A stretch of 64,000 nt of DNA from Serinus canaria (GCF_022539315.1 NC_066335.1:3811214-3875213); one strand, 5' to 3'; shown: positions 1 through 11,634, numbered from the stretch's first letter. Notes: generated by a model not told the origin, from the letters alone. Numbers and translations are program-made.

Positions 1-1531
1 GTGGGCTGCATGGACAATTAACAAGCAGAGAGAGTTTGGAATTGTGGTTTTATCTGCAGGGAGCTGAAGCAGACAATCCCAGGATGTTCTTCCTTTGGTC
101 ACAGAAAGGGGATGAACAGCTCAGGAATACTTTCCCTACAATTCACTTCTTTCCATCTTTGGGGTATTTTTCCCCCTTGCTGCAGAGGCAGCATTAAAAT
201 CCACGTAGGGTGTTCACAAAGGCACCCTGGGGTGAGTGAATCACATCCCCACAGGCACAAGTGAAAAGCCTTTCTTGGGAAGATGTAAAAATCCCTTTAT
301 TTCCCAGTCTGGCAGGAGCTGCTGCCCATAAAACACAGACTCCAGGGAGAGCTGGAGCTGGGAGAGCTGTGCTGCAGTGAGGTGGCTCAGGGCAGCTGGA
401 TGTGCTCAGCTCTGCAGGCTGTGAATCAAAACCCCTGAATTCTGCAGCCAAAGCAGCTCAGCTGCCCCAGCCCTCCCTGCAGGCTGCACAGTGCTGCTGC
501 TGCCCTCAGGGATGGCAGCCAGGATTCCTTGGGAGGGAAGAGGAACCACCCCATCACTCTGGGTTATTTTAACAGCATCACTTAATTGGAAGGTTTGCAG
601 AGGTCTGCAAATACTCATCTCCATTTCAGCTGTTTCATCCCTGGCACTTCTCCCCCTGGAGAGAAAAGGGCTTTGCACCACTCTGAGGCAGAGACTAAAT
701 TATAAATTAGCCAGCCTGCATGAGAGGTTACTGGGAGAATCAGGGGTTTTATTGGCACCACTGATAAGTGAAGATAAGGAGTTGCTGGTTTTAATTTTTG
801 CAAATTTTTTTTGAGGGAAATATTTTTGTATATTTTTCTCTGTGCAATTTTTTGACAAATACTTCACTTCCATTTAAACTGCAGCTGGGTTTTCCTTTTT
901 TCCCCTTTAACATTCTTAGTTCTTTCTATAACCCTCAATAAAACCTTAAATGGTAAAAACTTGAGCATTAAAACTTCTGTTTCAGACAGTTTATTTGGAT
1001 CCTTTATTCATGTTCACATGAATAAATCTTTACCAGTTCTTTTCAGTTGGCTTGATCATCACAATCACATTTTTCTGGTTTGTTAAATATACATTTCTTA
1101 TTCTTCCCACAGTCTTTCCCTCTGTCCAATCTCATTCCCAAGGTGTTTCCTCAAGACTCAACTGATGCCAAAAGGAGTTCAGAGCCTGTTTTTCCGGACA
1201 AGACCTTGAGGATATTCAATAATTTTTAGTATTCCAGCACTTGTGACAATTTCTGACCCTTTCAAAGCCTTCGCCTTGGTAGAAATTACAGCATCAATTT
1301 GGCTTTTATAGAAAAGAAATGTATGATTGAAATTGGCACCAGTGATTAACTAACAGGGAAGTGGGGCATTAATTGTGGGACATTCCCAGGCTGGCCCATG
1401 GCAATGGGGTGAAATTCCCCCAGCAGTGCAAGGGCTGCAGTTTTGAGGCCTCCACAGCAAAAAATCAGAGCTAAATCTTCAGGGCTGTGCTGGTTCCTAA
1501 GCAGGGCCATCAGAACTGCCTGGAAATGGCT
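1..1531. other. Unique intergenic sequence, no gene recognised
   Basis: Both strands show only short open frames without splice or codon support. The stretch 790-1380 is AT-rich with T runs. Confidence 0.5.
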
Positions 1532-1860
1532 TTAACTCTGCTTTTCCAGGAGAACAACCTGTAACTCTGCTTTTCCAGGAGAACAACCTGTAACTCTGCT
1601 TTTCCAGGAGAAGAGCCTTTGATGCTGCTTTTCCAGGAGAACAACCTTTCACTCTGCTTTCCCAGAACCTTTCACTCTGCTTTTCCAGAACCTTTCACTC
1701 TGCTTTTCCAGAACCTTTCACTCTGCTTTTCCAGAGCCTTTCACTCTGCTTTCCCAGAACCTTTCACTCTGCTTTCCCAGAACCTTTCACTCTGCTTTCC
1801 CAGAACCTTTCACTCTGCTTTTCCAGAACCTTTCACTCTGCTTTTCCAGGAGAACAGCCT
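1532..1860. repeat. Minisatellite, 29-bp units changing to 23-bp units
   Basis: The array begins with four units of about 29 bp (core CTGCTTTTCCAGGAGAACAA). It continues with about eight 23-bp units (TTCACTCTGCTTTCCCAGAA plus CCT) and closes with a 29-bp unit. The short unit is the long one without the GAGAAC segment. The 91-codon frame through it is a by-product of the repeat. Confidence 0.9.
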
Positions 1861-2779
1861 GGCCATTTGTCCTGAGGCAGGACAAGGCACATGAGCAGGG
1901 GCTGCAGAGAGCAGGAAGATTTGCAGAGGACTGGGGAAGGGGGATGAGGAAGGACTGGGAAGGATGAGGCAGATTTCTCCTTTATTTCCCATTTTCCTGC
2001 TTCTCCCCTGGGATCCATGAGAGGCTGTTTGTACAGCTGTAACAAGGACGTGTCAGAGGCTGAAGGAAGCAGGGAAGGTCCCTGCTGGTTTCATCTTCCA
2101 CTTCCCAATAAAGCAGCTGGGCAGCATTGTTGGTTCACAGGGAAGTTTTGGGGTGGATTTTCCCTGGTTTGTGCCTGGTGCAGCTGGAATGACCTTTGGG
2201 AAAGCTGGCAGGGTTCCCTGACCCACAGCACTGCTCTGCAGTGTTCCAGTGGCCCTGGAACAAAGCTCTTTTTGGGGGATAAAGGCACCAAAGTGCTAAA
2301 ACAATGGGAGCAAGAAATGACCAGGAGAGAAGAGATGGCAGCAGAGGGTTTTCAAGTGAGGAATTCACCGAACCATCAAACCAGGAGTGTTTGTGCCACA
2401 GTTTGAGCTGCTACACATGCATTATATATCCAGCCAAGGTTCTCTCTCCCAGTTCCAACCTTGGACTGGAATTCCTGGAAATCTTCAGTTGGTAGAGGAT
2501 AAAACACCTGAAGATTTTTGTGTGTGCATCTCTCTGTGACACTACAGAAGGGCTGGGGAGGGGGTTCCTGAGCTGGCTCTGTGTTAGAGGAAAATCCTGT
2601 GTGGTTTGGGAAATGTTTCCTTGTTGTTCAGAGGCTGAGGAGGGCTCTCACATCCTGAGAAAAGCAGATGTGAGTCCACAGACAGCCCAGAAATGGCTGC
2701 CAGCAGATTGAAGGAGGACTTTGGGTGAGTCAGTCACTCCTCACACACCTTCACAGCTGCTCTGCAAAGCAGCAGTGTC
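1861..2779. other. Unique intergenic sequence, nothing recognised
   Basis: Mixed sequence with only short, unsupported open frames and no repeats that stand out. Confidence 0.5.
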
Positions 2780-3362
2780 AGGACCCAGGACATTGATCTG
2801 GCTGCCCTGGGGGACTCCAGACCCTGGCAGGGGCTCAGAGACCTTGGCACGGAGTCAAACACACCTGGGCCTTTGGTTTAGCCATGGAAACAATTCCCAA
2901 CTTTGTGTGAGGAGTTACAGACCACAGGGGTTTGAGTAGAATGGCAGTGAATTTGTCACAGGGTGAAAAAGTAGAATTTGGGGATTTAGAATGGGGGTTC
3001 AGGAGGCAAGAGGGAGGAATCTGGGTGTGTCCTGTCCTCTCCTCCTCCTCCTCCTCCTTCTCCTCCTTCTCCTTCTCCTCCCTCTCCTGCTGGGATGGTG
3101 ACCCTTCTGGGTTGGTTTAGAGCACACACAGACTGTCTGACACAGGTGATGGCATTGGGAAATTATTGTCAATAAAGCCCAGGCAGTTCTTGGTATGAAA
3201 AGCCAACAGCAGCCCAAGGGCAGGGGCTGTGCCCCAACCCGACCTGCTGGGCAGAGCTCAGTGGGCAGAGAGAGAATGGAATGGATGAGAGAAAATAACC
3301 CTGAGAAGCAGAACTGACCAATCTCAACTTCTCTGGTCTCAGGGATGGGGGAAAAAAGAGAC
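2780..3362 (+). mobile_element. LTR-like repeat with TCC tract (copy 1, + orientation)
   Basis: The block matches, in inverse orientation, the sequence at 22605-23325 over nearly its whole length, and more loosely the one at 38735-39295. It carries a TCC/TTC tract at about 3036-3089 and a poly(A) signal AATAAA at about 3171, followed by a segment like an R-U5 region. Three dispersed copies with a shared poly(A) signal suggest a solo LTR of an endogenous retrovirus. The family name cannot be settled here. No internal viral genes are visible. Confidence 0.7.
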
Positions 3363-5550
3363 TTTCTGACACCTCAGGGTCATCTCAGCCACAGAAACCT
3401 GAGAGAGCAGCTCTGGTGTCTCTGTTTTCTGGTGAACATTTCCCCTGCCCAGCTTCTGTTTCCCTAACTCCACTGCAGGCTCTCTCTCAGAAGTTGTGCC
3501 CTCACACTCTCCACGTGGCTGAGGTGGCTCTGACCCTGTGGCAGTGACAATGAGCCATGGAGGTGGCATTCATGGCCAGCTGGGACTGGGGTTTGTCCTC
3601 CTGAGGGGAAATGGCCTTTAGAAGGGGGCAGGGAAAATTTGTACAAGCTGCAGTTTTGAAGTACTGGGGAAAAGATTTCAAAATTGCTTTTTATGATTTC
3701 AGCTAAATTTTTAGATTTGAGGAAAAGAGGCTTTGTTTTTTATGCCAGTGGCACACCATGGAGAGCAATTTCTTGAATACTTTTTGGAGATTGTTTTGTT
3801 TTATTTTAATTTGGTTACAAGTAACTTGTTTTCCACCTCCTCTTCTCTTTCCAGCATGCAGGTGAAGAGAAAAGAGGAAATGTCCCCATTCCCCAGACAC
3901 ATCTCTGGGAGGCTGTGCTGCTCCTTCTGCTGGATTTCTTGGTCTGGGAGTGTGGCAGGGCCTCTCCCCAGGGATCAGAGCACACAGGTGGCACAACCTG
4001 GGCTGCTCCTGTCACTGAAATCACCTTTCATTTTGGGAACACCTGAGTGCTTGTTAGGAGACCACAAAGCTGCTGGAGGCTCTGAGTCTGCAGGTTTGGC
4101 TGCAGGTTTGGCAGAGGAGGAGGAGGTGTTCTGGCAGCTCCTGCCCAGCCAGGAGGGAGCAAAGGCAGAGGCAGGTGCAGGTGCCTTTGGGGCTGTTTCC
4201 TCCAGGCGTGTGTGTGGAGGAGATGGGGGTGAGCCAAGGGGAGGGAGGAGTTATCCTGACAGAAATGCAGCTGCTGAATGAAACAGGAGGCAGCCACTGA
4301 GCTCAGGGGAGGGGAAAAAGCCCAAAAACCTCCTACAGATTTTATTTGGGCTGGGCAAGAGTGCCCAGACCTGGAGCTGCCATCCCTCTCTGCTGACCCA
4401 AATCACCCTCGGGAGCTCCTCAGCCCTGGAGCAGCCTGCACCGAGCTGGGAGGAAAAGGATGCAGCAAGGGTTAATCCTGGATTTGCAGGTCCCTGGGGA
4501 AAAACTCGGGGAATTTGGGGCTCCTCCAGCACCTCCTCCTGGAGTTGGGGTTTGGGGATAAGAGAGGGCAGAGAGAGCAGAAACTCCTTGAGCTGGACTT
4601 CTGGGGGGAAAAGATCCTGCAGGAGCTCCAGGGTGTCAGGAGAGCACCAGAGCCAGCCCCAGGGCAGACCTGGAGTGAGAGTCTCTGCATCCCTGGGGAG
4701 GAGTGGGATGTAGCAGAGAGGGATTTGGCCTTTTGCGGGGGCAGAGGAGGGGAAGCTCCCTTGCAGCAGCCCTTGGCAGGGCCCTGTGCTTTTCCAAACG
4801 CAGAGGTGGGACCCAGGGACTTGTCAAGGCTCTGAGGAAGTGGAGGAGGGGTTGTGTGAGCCCTGCTGTCAAGAGGAGCCCAGGGAGAGCATTTACTCCA
4901 CCTGCCTGCTCCCTCCTCCCTCTGCAAAGCTGCTGCTGCTGCTTCAGCAGCAGGTCCAGCTCCTGGCAGAGGTTCAACGCTGCACCAGCCTGGGAGGAGA
5001 GAGGAGAGTCCCGCAGAAAGGAGGAGCTCCAGGCCACCTTTGGCCAGCAGCAGAACTGCTGCAAGCCAGGCAAGGGCTGCAAAGAGCCCGTTTCCCTTTT
5101 CCATCAGCAATTCCTGCTGTGCCCCAACTCCCAGAGGGTTTAACGGGCTTTTAGCACCTCCAGGCATCACCCTGAGAGCTGCAGTTTATGTTTTATACCA
5201 TATAAAACTCACCCTAACAAGCTCAAAATGCTGCAGCAGAGGATTGGGATGTCCATGGGAGCAGAACAGATTTGTTTGGTTTTTAATGAGGCCGGGTAAA
5301 ATTGGACAGGGAGGGGGAAAAAGTCCATTTACACCCCAAATCAACAACAGTCAGGAGGAAGGTGCTAAATAAGGAATAGAAAGGTAGGACAGGAACAGAT
5401 GGAAACCCCCAGGTTTGCAGCAGCCTTGGGGCTCTTCTCCCTCGCTCCTGCCACCTTTCCTGAGCTCTGGCACATGGCAGAGCCTGTGGGCACCAAGCCC
5501 AGGCTGCAGGAGCCGAGCCCAGTCCTGCAGCAGGGGTGGGAAGAGCCCAG
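3363..5550. other. Unique intergenic sequence, no gene recognised
   Basis: Several overlapping open frames of 100-230 codons occur at 4.47-5.37 kb on both strands. They have low-complexity Pro/Ser/Gly/Leu products, no family resemblance and no splice context. I treat them as chance frames in GC-rich DNA. A small CTG/CAG palindrome-like stretch is at about 4928-4952. Confidence 0.5.
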
Positions 5551-6158
5551 GTCCCCTCTGTGGGATTGGGCTCCCCTCTGTGGGATTGGGCTCCCCAATG
5601 AGGGACTGGGCTCTCCAATGAAGGACGGGGCTCCCCATTGCAGGACTGGGCTCCCCAACGTGGGACTGGGCTCCCCAATGCGGGACTGGGCTCCCCAATG
5701 AGAGACGGGGCTCCCCATTGCAGGACTGGGCTCCCCAATGCAGGACTGGGCTCCCCAGTGCGGGACTGGGCTCCCCAGTGTGGGACTGGGCTCCCCAATG
5801 AGGGACTGGGCTCTCCAATGAAGGACTGGGCTCCCCAGTGCGGGACTGGGCTCCCCAATGTGGGATTGGGCTCCCCAGTGCGGGACTGGGCTCCCCAGTG
5901 CGGGATTGGGCTCCCCAATGTGGGATTGGGCTCCCCAGTGCGGGATTGGGCTCCCCAGTGTGGGACTGGGCTCCCCAGTGTGGGACTGGGCTCCCCACTG
6001 TGGGATTGGGCTCCCCAGTGCGGGACTGGGCTCCCCAGTGCGGGATTGGGCTCCCCAGTGCGGGATTGGGCTCCCCAGTGCGGGACTGGGCTCCCCCATG
6101 AGGGATTGGGCTCCCCAGTGCGGGACTGGGCTCCCCAGTGCGGGACTGGGCTCCCCAC
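5551..6158. repeat. 20-bp minisatellite, about 30 copies
   Basis: The consensus unit is GGACTGGGCTCCCCAATGCG. It repeats almost without indels, so three units fill exactly 60 bases, with variation at about four positions. The unit length is not a multiple of three and holds no stop, so all frames on both strands stay open. That explains open frames of up to 329 codons reading WGAQSRTGEPSPALGSP-like peptides. Confidence 0.97.
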
Positions 6159-6480
6159 CTGCCCTCAGCCCTGACAAAACAGACCCGGCTGTTTGTCCTT
6201 CCCGTGCAGCTGCTGCAGGGGAGCAGCCTCAGCTCTGGGGGTCTGGCAGTTTGTCCCACTTCCCCCCCCCCCTTTTTTACCCCCATGACAATTATCACAT
6301 CAATCACAATTCTGTGAGAGTTTGGAGGGGTGCAGGGCAAGAGGGATCAGCTGCTCTTGGTGAGTGGGAGGTGAAATGGCAGAGTGGGAGTGAGCAGCAA
6401 CTCCTGCAGATCCCAGGAGGGTGGTGGTCTGCCGGGATTGCAGAGGGAGCTGGGAACAGCCAGCTCTGCTGGTGCTGTCC

Positions 6481-6579
6481 CTGCAGGAAGAGGGGAACGT
6501 CCCAGCCCTGAACCTGCAGGACGATGGAAATGTCCCAGCTCTATCCCTGCAGGAAGAGGGGAACGTCCCAGCTCTGCTG
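6481..6579. repeat. 33-bp tandem repeat, 3 copies
   Basis: Three units begin at 6481, 6514 and 6547, each starting CTGCAGGA and containing AATGTCCCAGC or AACGTCCCAGC. The second unit has diverged most. Confidence 0.9.
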
Positions 6580-6641
6580 ATGCTCCTCCTGGAGCCACAC
6601 CCTGGGAAGGGGCTCGCAGTTTAGGGGGTACGGGTAGTTTT

Positions 6642-6785
6642 TATGGGGTTTTTTCCATGATGATCGCACAGTGAATAATTGTCAAATGCTTAAAATGGTG
6701 ACATAGATGCAAAAAGAAATATTTTACCCTCTGACAAACCATTAAAATCCAGTTTGTGCTCAATTTCAGGAGCAGCCAAGGCCGC
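6642..6785. repeat. Dispersed repeat, copy 1 (paired with 7998-8215)
   Basis: It begins ATGGGGTTTTTTCCATGATG and ends CTCAATTTCAGGAGCAGCCA, then AGGCC. The same start, end and several internal blocks (GATGCAAAA, AACATTAAAA-like) recur at 7998-8215 in the same orientation. The nature of the element is unknown. It may be a pair of LTR or non-autonomous transposon remnants. Confidence 0.7.
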
Positions 6786-6923
6786 GGTGACAGGGTGGCT
6801 TTGGAGGGCGCTGGTTTTGGCAGGGTTGGGCAGGGAGGGATCGGGCGTGGTCGGGGTCTGGCCCGCAAGGATTGCCGCGGGAGAAGGGCGGGCGGTGCCC
6901 CGGCCGCGTTTGCCGCAGGAGAG

Positions 6924-6999
6924 GATGCTGAGGAGGAGGAGGATGCTGAGGAGGAGGAGGATGCTGAGGAGGAGGAGGATGCTGAGGAGGAAGATGCTG
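6924..6999. repeat. 18-bp tandem repeat GATGCTGAGGAGGAGGAG
   Basis: Units start at 6924, 6942, 6960, 6978 and a shortened one at 6993. In one frame it reads an acidic EEEDAEEEED-type peptide, but nothing supports translation. The preceding 140 bp (about 6785-6923) is CpG-rich compared with its surroundings. Confidence 0.92.
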
Positions 7000-7002
7000 A
7001 GT

Positions 7003-7550
7003 CACTCCCGCAGAGGCAGTGATGGATACAGCTCACGCTTCTCCCACAACCTGACTTTTGTTTCTCTTTTCTCTCTTCCTCTCTCGCTTCCCTCCCCTCT
7101 CCCAGCCCCGGTCCAAAGGAATCTTTATTTTAAATCGCTTTAAAATAGCGATCCACGGCTGCAGCTGCCATGAGGTGCTGCTGAATCCTCTCTCATGTGG
7201 CCATGGATCATCTCGGATGCACGCAGAGAATGCTGCAGCAATTTTCTTCTTTAAAGGAGCTCTCCCGGGCACCGAGTGAGTCAGCAACGATTCTCCATCA
7301 CTGGCACTGCTCGGAAGAAGGGCTGGGCTGGGGAAAACTCGATTCTTTTTTTTTTTTTTTTTCAGTCCTTGCAGGAATTGGCAGCAATAAAAGCTCTTTG
7401 CTGCTGCTTTGCACTGCCTGCTGTACAAGCTGCTCCTTTAACCTCTCTTTCCTCCGGGATTGCCAGAGAAGAGCTGAGGAAAGCTCTCAGAAATTGTCCA
7501 GTGGGCAGCTCTGGGGAATGGGAAGGGGAAAGATGCAGCAGGGCCGGGCT
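7003..7550. other. Unique sequence with a long T run
   Basis: Nothing recognised apart from a homopolymer of about 18 T near 7346-7363 and a pyrimidine-rich stretch at 7055-7110. Confidence 0.5.
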
Positions 7551-7655
7551 GGGTGGAGCAGCCTGGCCCAGGGGAAGGTTCCTGCCCATGGCAGGGGCTG
7601 GAACGAGGTGGGATCAAAGGTCCCTTCAAACCCAAACCAGCCTGGGATTCTGTGC
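7551..7655 (+). mobile_element. CR1 LINE 3' fragment
   Basis: Contains the usual closing block of avian CR1: TTCCTGCCCATGGCAGGGGC, then a GGTCCCTTC..AACCCAAACC segment and GATTCTGTG. It is truncated at the 5' side, as most CR1 copies are. Confidence 0.8.
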
Positions 7656-7997
7656 ATCACCCACTGCCTCCAGCTCTGTTTTTTAATCCTACTTTCATTT
7701 GTTCAGAGCTTTTATAATATTAAAAAGAAAAAAAACCCAATCCTAACTTTTGCTTTAGAATCTCTTTTACCTTCCCATATTTTATTTTAAGACGCCACAA
7801 TGGTGAGCATTATTGCTCAGCTGCCTTGTTTCCCTATGACAAGGTTTTTAATTAAGTGATAATGCATATTTTTTCCAGAGCACTTGTATATTTTTACAAT
7901 GAACTGAAGTTTAGATATTGACTTTTTTTATCCTCTTTCTGTGATGTTTAACCCCAGTTAAACTCTGTAGTGTTTAGAAAATTCTGTATGTAACACC

Positions 7998-8215
7998 TTT
8001 AGCTTTTATGGGGTTTTTTCCATTATGATCACACAGGAAATAATTATAAATATAATATATGCTTATTAATAATTATTAATATAATATATGTTTTATATGT
8101 GTTTTAAATGGTTAAATAGATGCAAAATTAAACATTTTAGCATTTGGCAAAACATTAAAAAGCATTAAAAGCATTAAAATCCGTTTTGTGCTCAATTTCA
8201 GGAGCAGCCAAGGCC
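7998..8215. repeat. Dispersed repeat, copy 2 (paired with 6642-6785)
   Basis: Same beginning and end as copy 1. An AT-rich insertion of about 60 bp (TAATATATG-type) sits in the middle, and the AAGCATTAAA segment is duplicated. Confidence 0.7.
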
Positions 8216-9109
8216 ACCTGTGGGCAGTCCCACAGTGAATGAGCCTCATTGAGAATTCCTGAAATCTCCCTGCAGAGAGGGAAAACCCCTGGGAGCAGCA
8301 GGGCACCACAGCTGCACATGAAAATTCCCCATCCCTGCTCCTGGCATCTGTAACTCTTTATTTTGGCTTTTATCTCTCTTTGGTGGCCACAAATCCAAAT
8401 GTCACCCATCGTCCTTGGCTCTAAATCTCAGCCAGCCCAACTCCTGACTCCTTTGGGAACACGACTTCCAGAATTTTCTGCAAGGACTGAACTTGAAAAT
8501 TTGTTCCTAAGCCCCGAAATTCTGGATTTTCCTGAGGTGCTGCTGAGGTGGAGGAAACTCTTTTCCTTTTCCCTTGGGATCTGCCCAAGCAGTCCCTGCT
8601 CCCTCTGTCAGTGCGGGCAGACAGGCTCAGCTGGGATGTGGGGGTGCAGTGAATGTTGGAGCTCAGAGCCTCAGTGGGGGCTTGGGATTAGGAAATCCCT
8701 TTTCTCCAGCCCTGCCATTTCCACCGAGCTGTTCCTGCAGACAGGGGTGTCTGTGTGACACCAGCACAGCCGGATTTCACCCGAGCAGCTGAGGGGTGGA
8801 TCCAGCTCCCAAGGAGTGGCTGGGAAGGGCAGGTCCTCCCTCTCTGCGCTCCTCTGCCTTCCTCCCACGCTGCTCAGCAAAGCCTCCAGGGCTGACAAAC
8901 TCCTCGGGAACACGTGGAGCTGATCCCTCTGAGCTTCCTCTGCGAGCAGCTCACTCCTGGCACACTCTGTGCAGCCCCAAGAGGAGCACTAAAGCCCAGG
9001 CTCCTGAAATGTAAGGGTTCATCAAAGAAACAGAATTAAAGGGTGCAGGAAAATGAAGAGGAGAGGAAGCATCGAGGCTTTCCCAGGGATTTCACTTCAG
9101 TGGGTGTTT
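8216..9109. other. Unique intergenic sequence, nothing recognised
   Basis: No repeats or credible exons seen. Short open frames only. Confidence 0.5.
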
Positions 9110-9345
9110 CTAGATATGATAACAACAACAATATATTATAATATTCACTTATAAAATATTCATATATAATAGTAACATATATAGAAAATAATAAATATAT
9201 ACTATATACAATCTACTATATAATATATATCATATATATTATGTTATGCATTCCATATGGCATATTATATAATATTTTTATATAATATTAGTATATAATA
9301 ATAATATTTCTATATATGATAATAGCAATAATAATATCTTGCTCT
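9110..9345. repeat. AT-rich low-complexity block
   Basis: About 235 bp made almost only of A and T in ATATAT, AATAAT and TATAATA patterns. It stands sharply apart from the GC-rich arrays that follow. Confidence 0.9.
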
Positions 9346-9671
9346 TGAGCTTTTCATTTGCAGATCTCAAGAAGCATCAAAACCATGAGTCAGCTTTGAA
9401 GGAGATTTGGATTGTCCCAGCTAAATTTGGAGCTCAGATTATTTCAGTGGCCCTGGCAATGCTTCCCCAGGATGTTCCTGTTGCATTTTCTCACTAGAAC
9501 AGCACAGACACCCAGGGCTCCTCCCGAGCTGCTCCAGAATTAGACTCTGCTCCAAAACGAGCCCCAGATGGGGACAGTTCCCTCCTGCCTTGTGTCCATG
9601 CTGTGATGCTGAGCCTGCTGCAGAATGGAGCTGTGGCTCTCCAAAAGGGAATTGCTGCGTGCCCTGCCCTG

Positions 9672-10311
9672 TGCCAGCCTGAGCAGGGACAGGGACACTG
9701 CCAGCCTGGGCAGGGACAGTGCAGGGACAGCGACACTGCCAGCCTGGGCAGGGACAGGGACACTGCCAGCCTGGGCAGGGACAGTGCAGGGACAGGGACA
9801 CTGCCAGCCTGGGCAGGGACAGGGACACTGCCAGCCTGGGCAGGGACAGTGCAGGGACAGCGACACTGCCAGCCTGGGCAGGGACAGTGCAGGGACAGGG
9901 ACACTGCCAGCCTGGGCAGGGACAGGGACACTGCCAGCCTGGGCAGGGACAGTGCAGGGACAGCGACACTGCCAGCCTGGGCAGGGACAGGGACACTGCC
10001 AGCCTGGGCAGGGACAGTGCAGGGACAGGGACACTGCCAGCCTGGGCAGGGACAGGGACACTGCCAGCCTGGGCAGGGACAGTGCAGGGACAGGGACACT
10101 GCCAGCCTGGGCAGGGACAGGGACACTGCCAGCCTGGGCAGGGACAGGGACACTGCCAGCCTGGGCAGGGACAGTGCAGGGACAGCGACACTGCCAGCCT
10201 GGGCAGGGACAGTGCAGGGACAGGGACACTGCCAGCCTGGGCAGGGACAGGGACACTGCCAGCCTGGGCAGGGACAGTGCAGGGACAGGGACACTGCCAG
10301 CCTGAGCAGGG
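9672..10311. repeat. Compound GC-rich minisatellite, 27-bp and 38-bp units
   Basis: Every unit has the core GGGACACTGCCAGCCTGGGC. Between cores there is either AGGGACA (27-bp unit) or AGGGACAGTGC plus a second AGGGACA (38-bp unit). The two types mix in a semi-regular order, and the base before ACACTGCC alternates between AGG and AGC. About 20 units. The long frames on both strands (up to 412 codons, CPCPGWQ or RDTASLG peptides) come from the repeat. Confidence 0.96.
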
Positions 10312-10444
10312 ACATGTGCTCTTTACTGCACCAGACCTGCACCCCTGCCACAGGAGGAATTTACTCATCAAGGCACAAAATTGGCTTTTCATGCTCAGGA
10401 TCACTGGGGGCAGATTTGCCATCTGAGCCGGGCTGCAGCCAGGA

Positions 10445-10566
10445 GGGGCTGGGCTGGGGCTGGGCTGGGCACTAAACCCCCCCAAGGACTGACCAAGCTG
10501 GGCTTTGGGCTGGGCTGGGCTGGGCACTAAACCCCCCCAAGGACTGACCAAGCTGGGCTTTGGGCT
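10445..10566. repeat. 55-57-bp duplication with G-tract core
   Basis: The segment GGGCACTAAACCCCCCCAAG followed by GACTGACCAAGCTGGGCTTT occurs twice. Each copy is preceded by repeated GGGCT units. The first run at 10445-10470 has five G-runs of 3-4 separated by CT. Confidence 0.9.
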
Positions 10567-11325
10567 GGGGAGCTGCCAGGGGGGCCCAGTTAAACCCCTG
10601 GGTGTTCCCAGTGCCCTGCAAGGGGAGCAGGAGGTGGAACAGGCTGCTGGGGTTATTCCAGCCTTTTCCAACCCCATTTAGGAAAAGCTTTACATTCTCT
10701 TGGGGTGTTCTGTGGTACAGGCTATCAATGGTGAGTTTATTAATTGGTTAATTGGTTAATTACTTCACTGCGAAGGAGGGAGCATGGGCTGAATTACAGA
10801 GTCAGGGCTGGCTATCAGAACGTTAAAGAAAATGGGAAATTTATTAACATTTCAGGGCACCTCTGGTATGGACATGACACTGTCTGTCACTGCCTGTGCC
10901 TTGCTCAGGGCTATTTTATGTTAAAATCAAATCTCTGGCAGTTCTGAGGTGTCAGAGCAAGGCTGGTCCCAAGCTGGTGTCACTGGGGTTTATTTCTGTG
11001 GACCAGGCCCTTCCTGGACAATGTTCCAGCTCTGACAAAATAGCAAATTTCACCTGCTCAGAAAACCCAGGCAGGAGCAGCTTTAGGAGCAGCACCAGAG
11101 ACAGCTGAAAGTGATCTCCTGAGCACTTCCACAGCAGGGTAGGGACCTGAATTCAGCCCCTCTGTCACCCCAGAAATCCCCAGGTCTCATGGAACATAAA
11201 CAATGACTCCAATGAAAAATGAGAGAGAACAAAAATCTGCCCAGCTGCCCCCACACAGAGCCCAGGTCTGTGATTCGCAGGGTTCATTCCTGCTGTGCTG
11301 TGAGGCAGGGGGGCTCCCGTGACAC
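10567..11325. other. Unique sequence, nothing recognised
   Basis: No gene or clear repeat. A short TTAATTGG triplication is at about 10739-10760. Confidence 0.5.
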
Positions 11326-11634
11326 TGCTGGGTCAGGAACAGGAGCGAGGCACACGCAGACCCTGGGTCTGCTGGGTCAGGAACGGGAGCGAGGCACACG
11401 CAGACCCTGGGTCTGCAGGGTCAGGAACGGGAGCGAGGCACACGCAGACCCTGGGTCTGCAGGGTCAGGAACGGGAGCGAGGCACACGCAGACCCTGGGT
11501 CTGCTGGGTCAGGAACGGGAGCGAGGCACACGCAGACCCTGGGTCTGCAGGGTCAGGAACGGGAGCGAGGCACACGCAGACCCTGGGTCTGCAGGGTCAG
11601 GAACGGGAGCGAGGCACACGCAGACCCTGGGTCT
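11326..11634. repeat. 44-bp minisatellite, 7 copies
   Basis: Seven nearly identical units containing GGGTCAGGAACGGGAGCGAG, then GCACACGCAGACCCTGGGTC. They differ mainly in CTGCTGG versus CTGCAGG. Such uniformity suggests a recent expansion. Confidence 0.96.

Noticed and set aside
5283..6340. Open frames of 178-329 codons on both strands
   Set aside because: They run through the 20-bp minisatellite, whose unit has no stop in any frame. The products are pure repeats and occur in all six frames.
6756..7022. Acidic EEEEDAEEEED frame, at first suggestive of a neurofilament tail
   Set aside because: The acidic part is only the 18-bp repeat GATGCTGAGGAGGAGGAG. The upstream part has no coil or neurofilament sequence.
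9439..10677. 412-codon minus-strand frame and others on both strands
   Set aside because: Translation of the 27/38-bp minisatellite; no splice signals, domains or codon bias.
11326..11634. Regular 44-bp repeats, considered as a CRISPR array
   Set aside because: Units are contiguous with no unique spacers, and the surrounding DNA is vertebrate.
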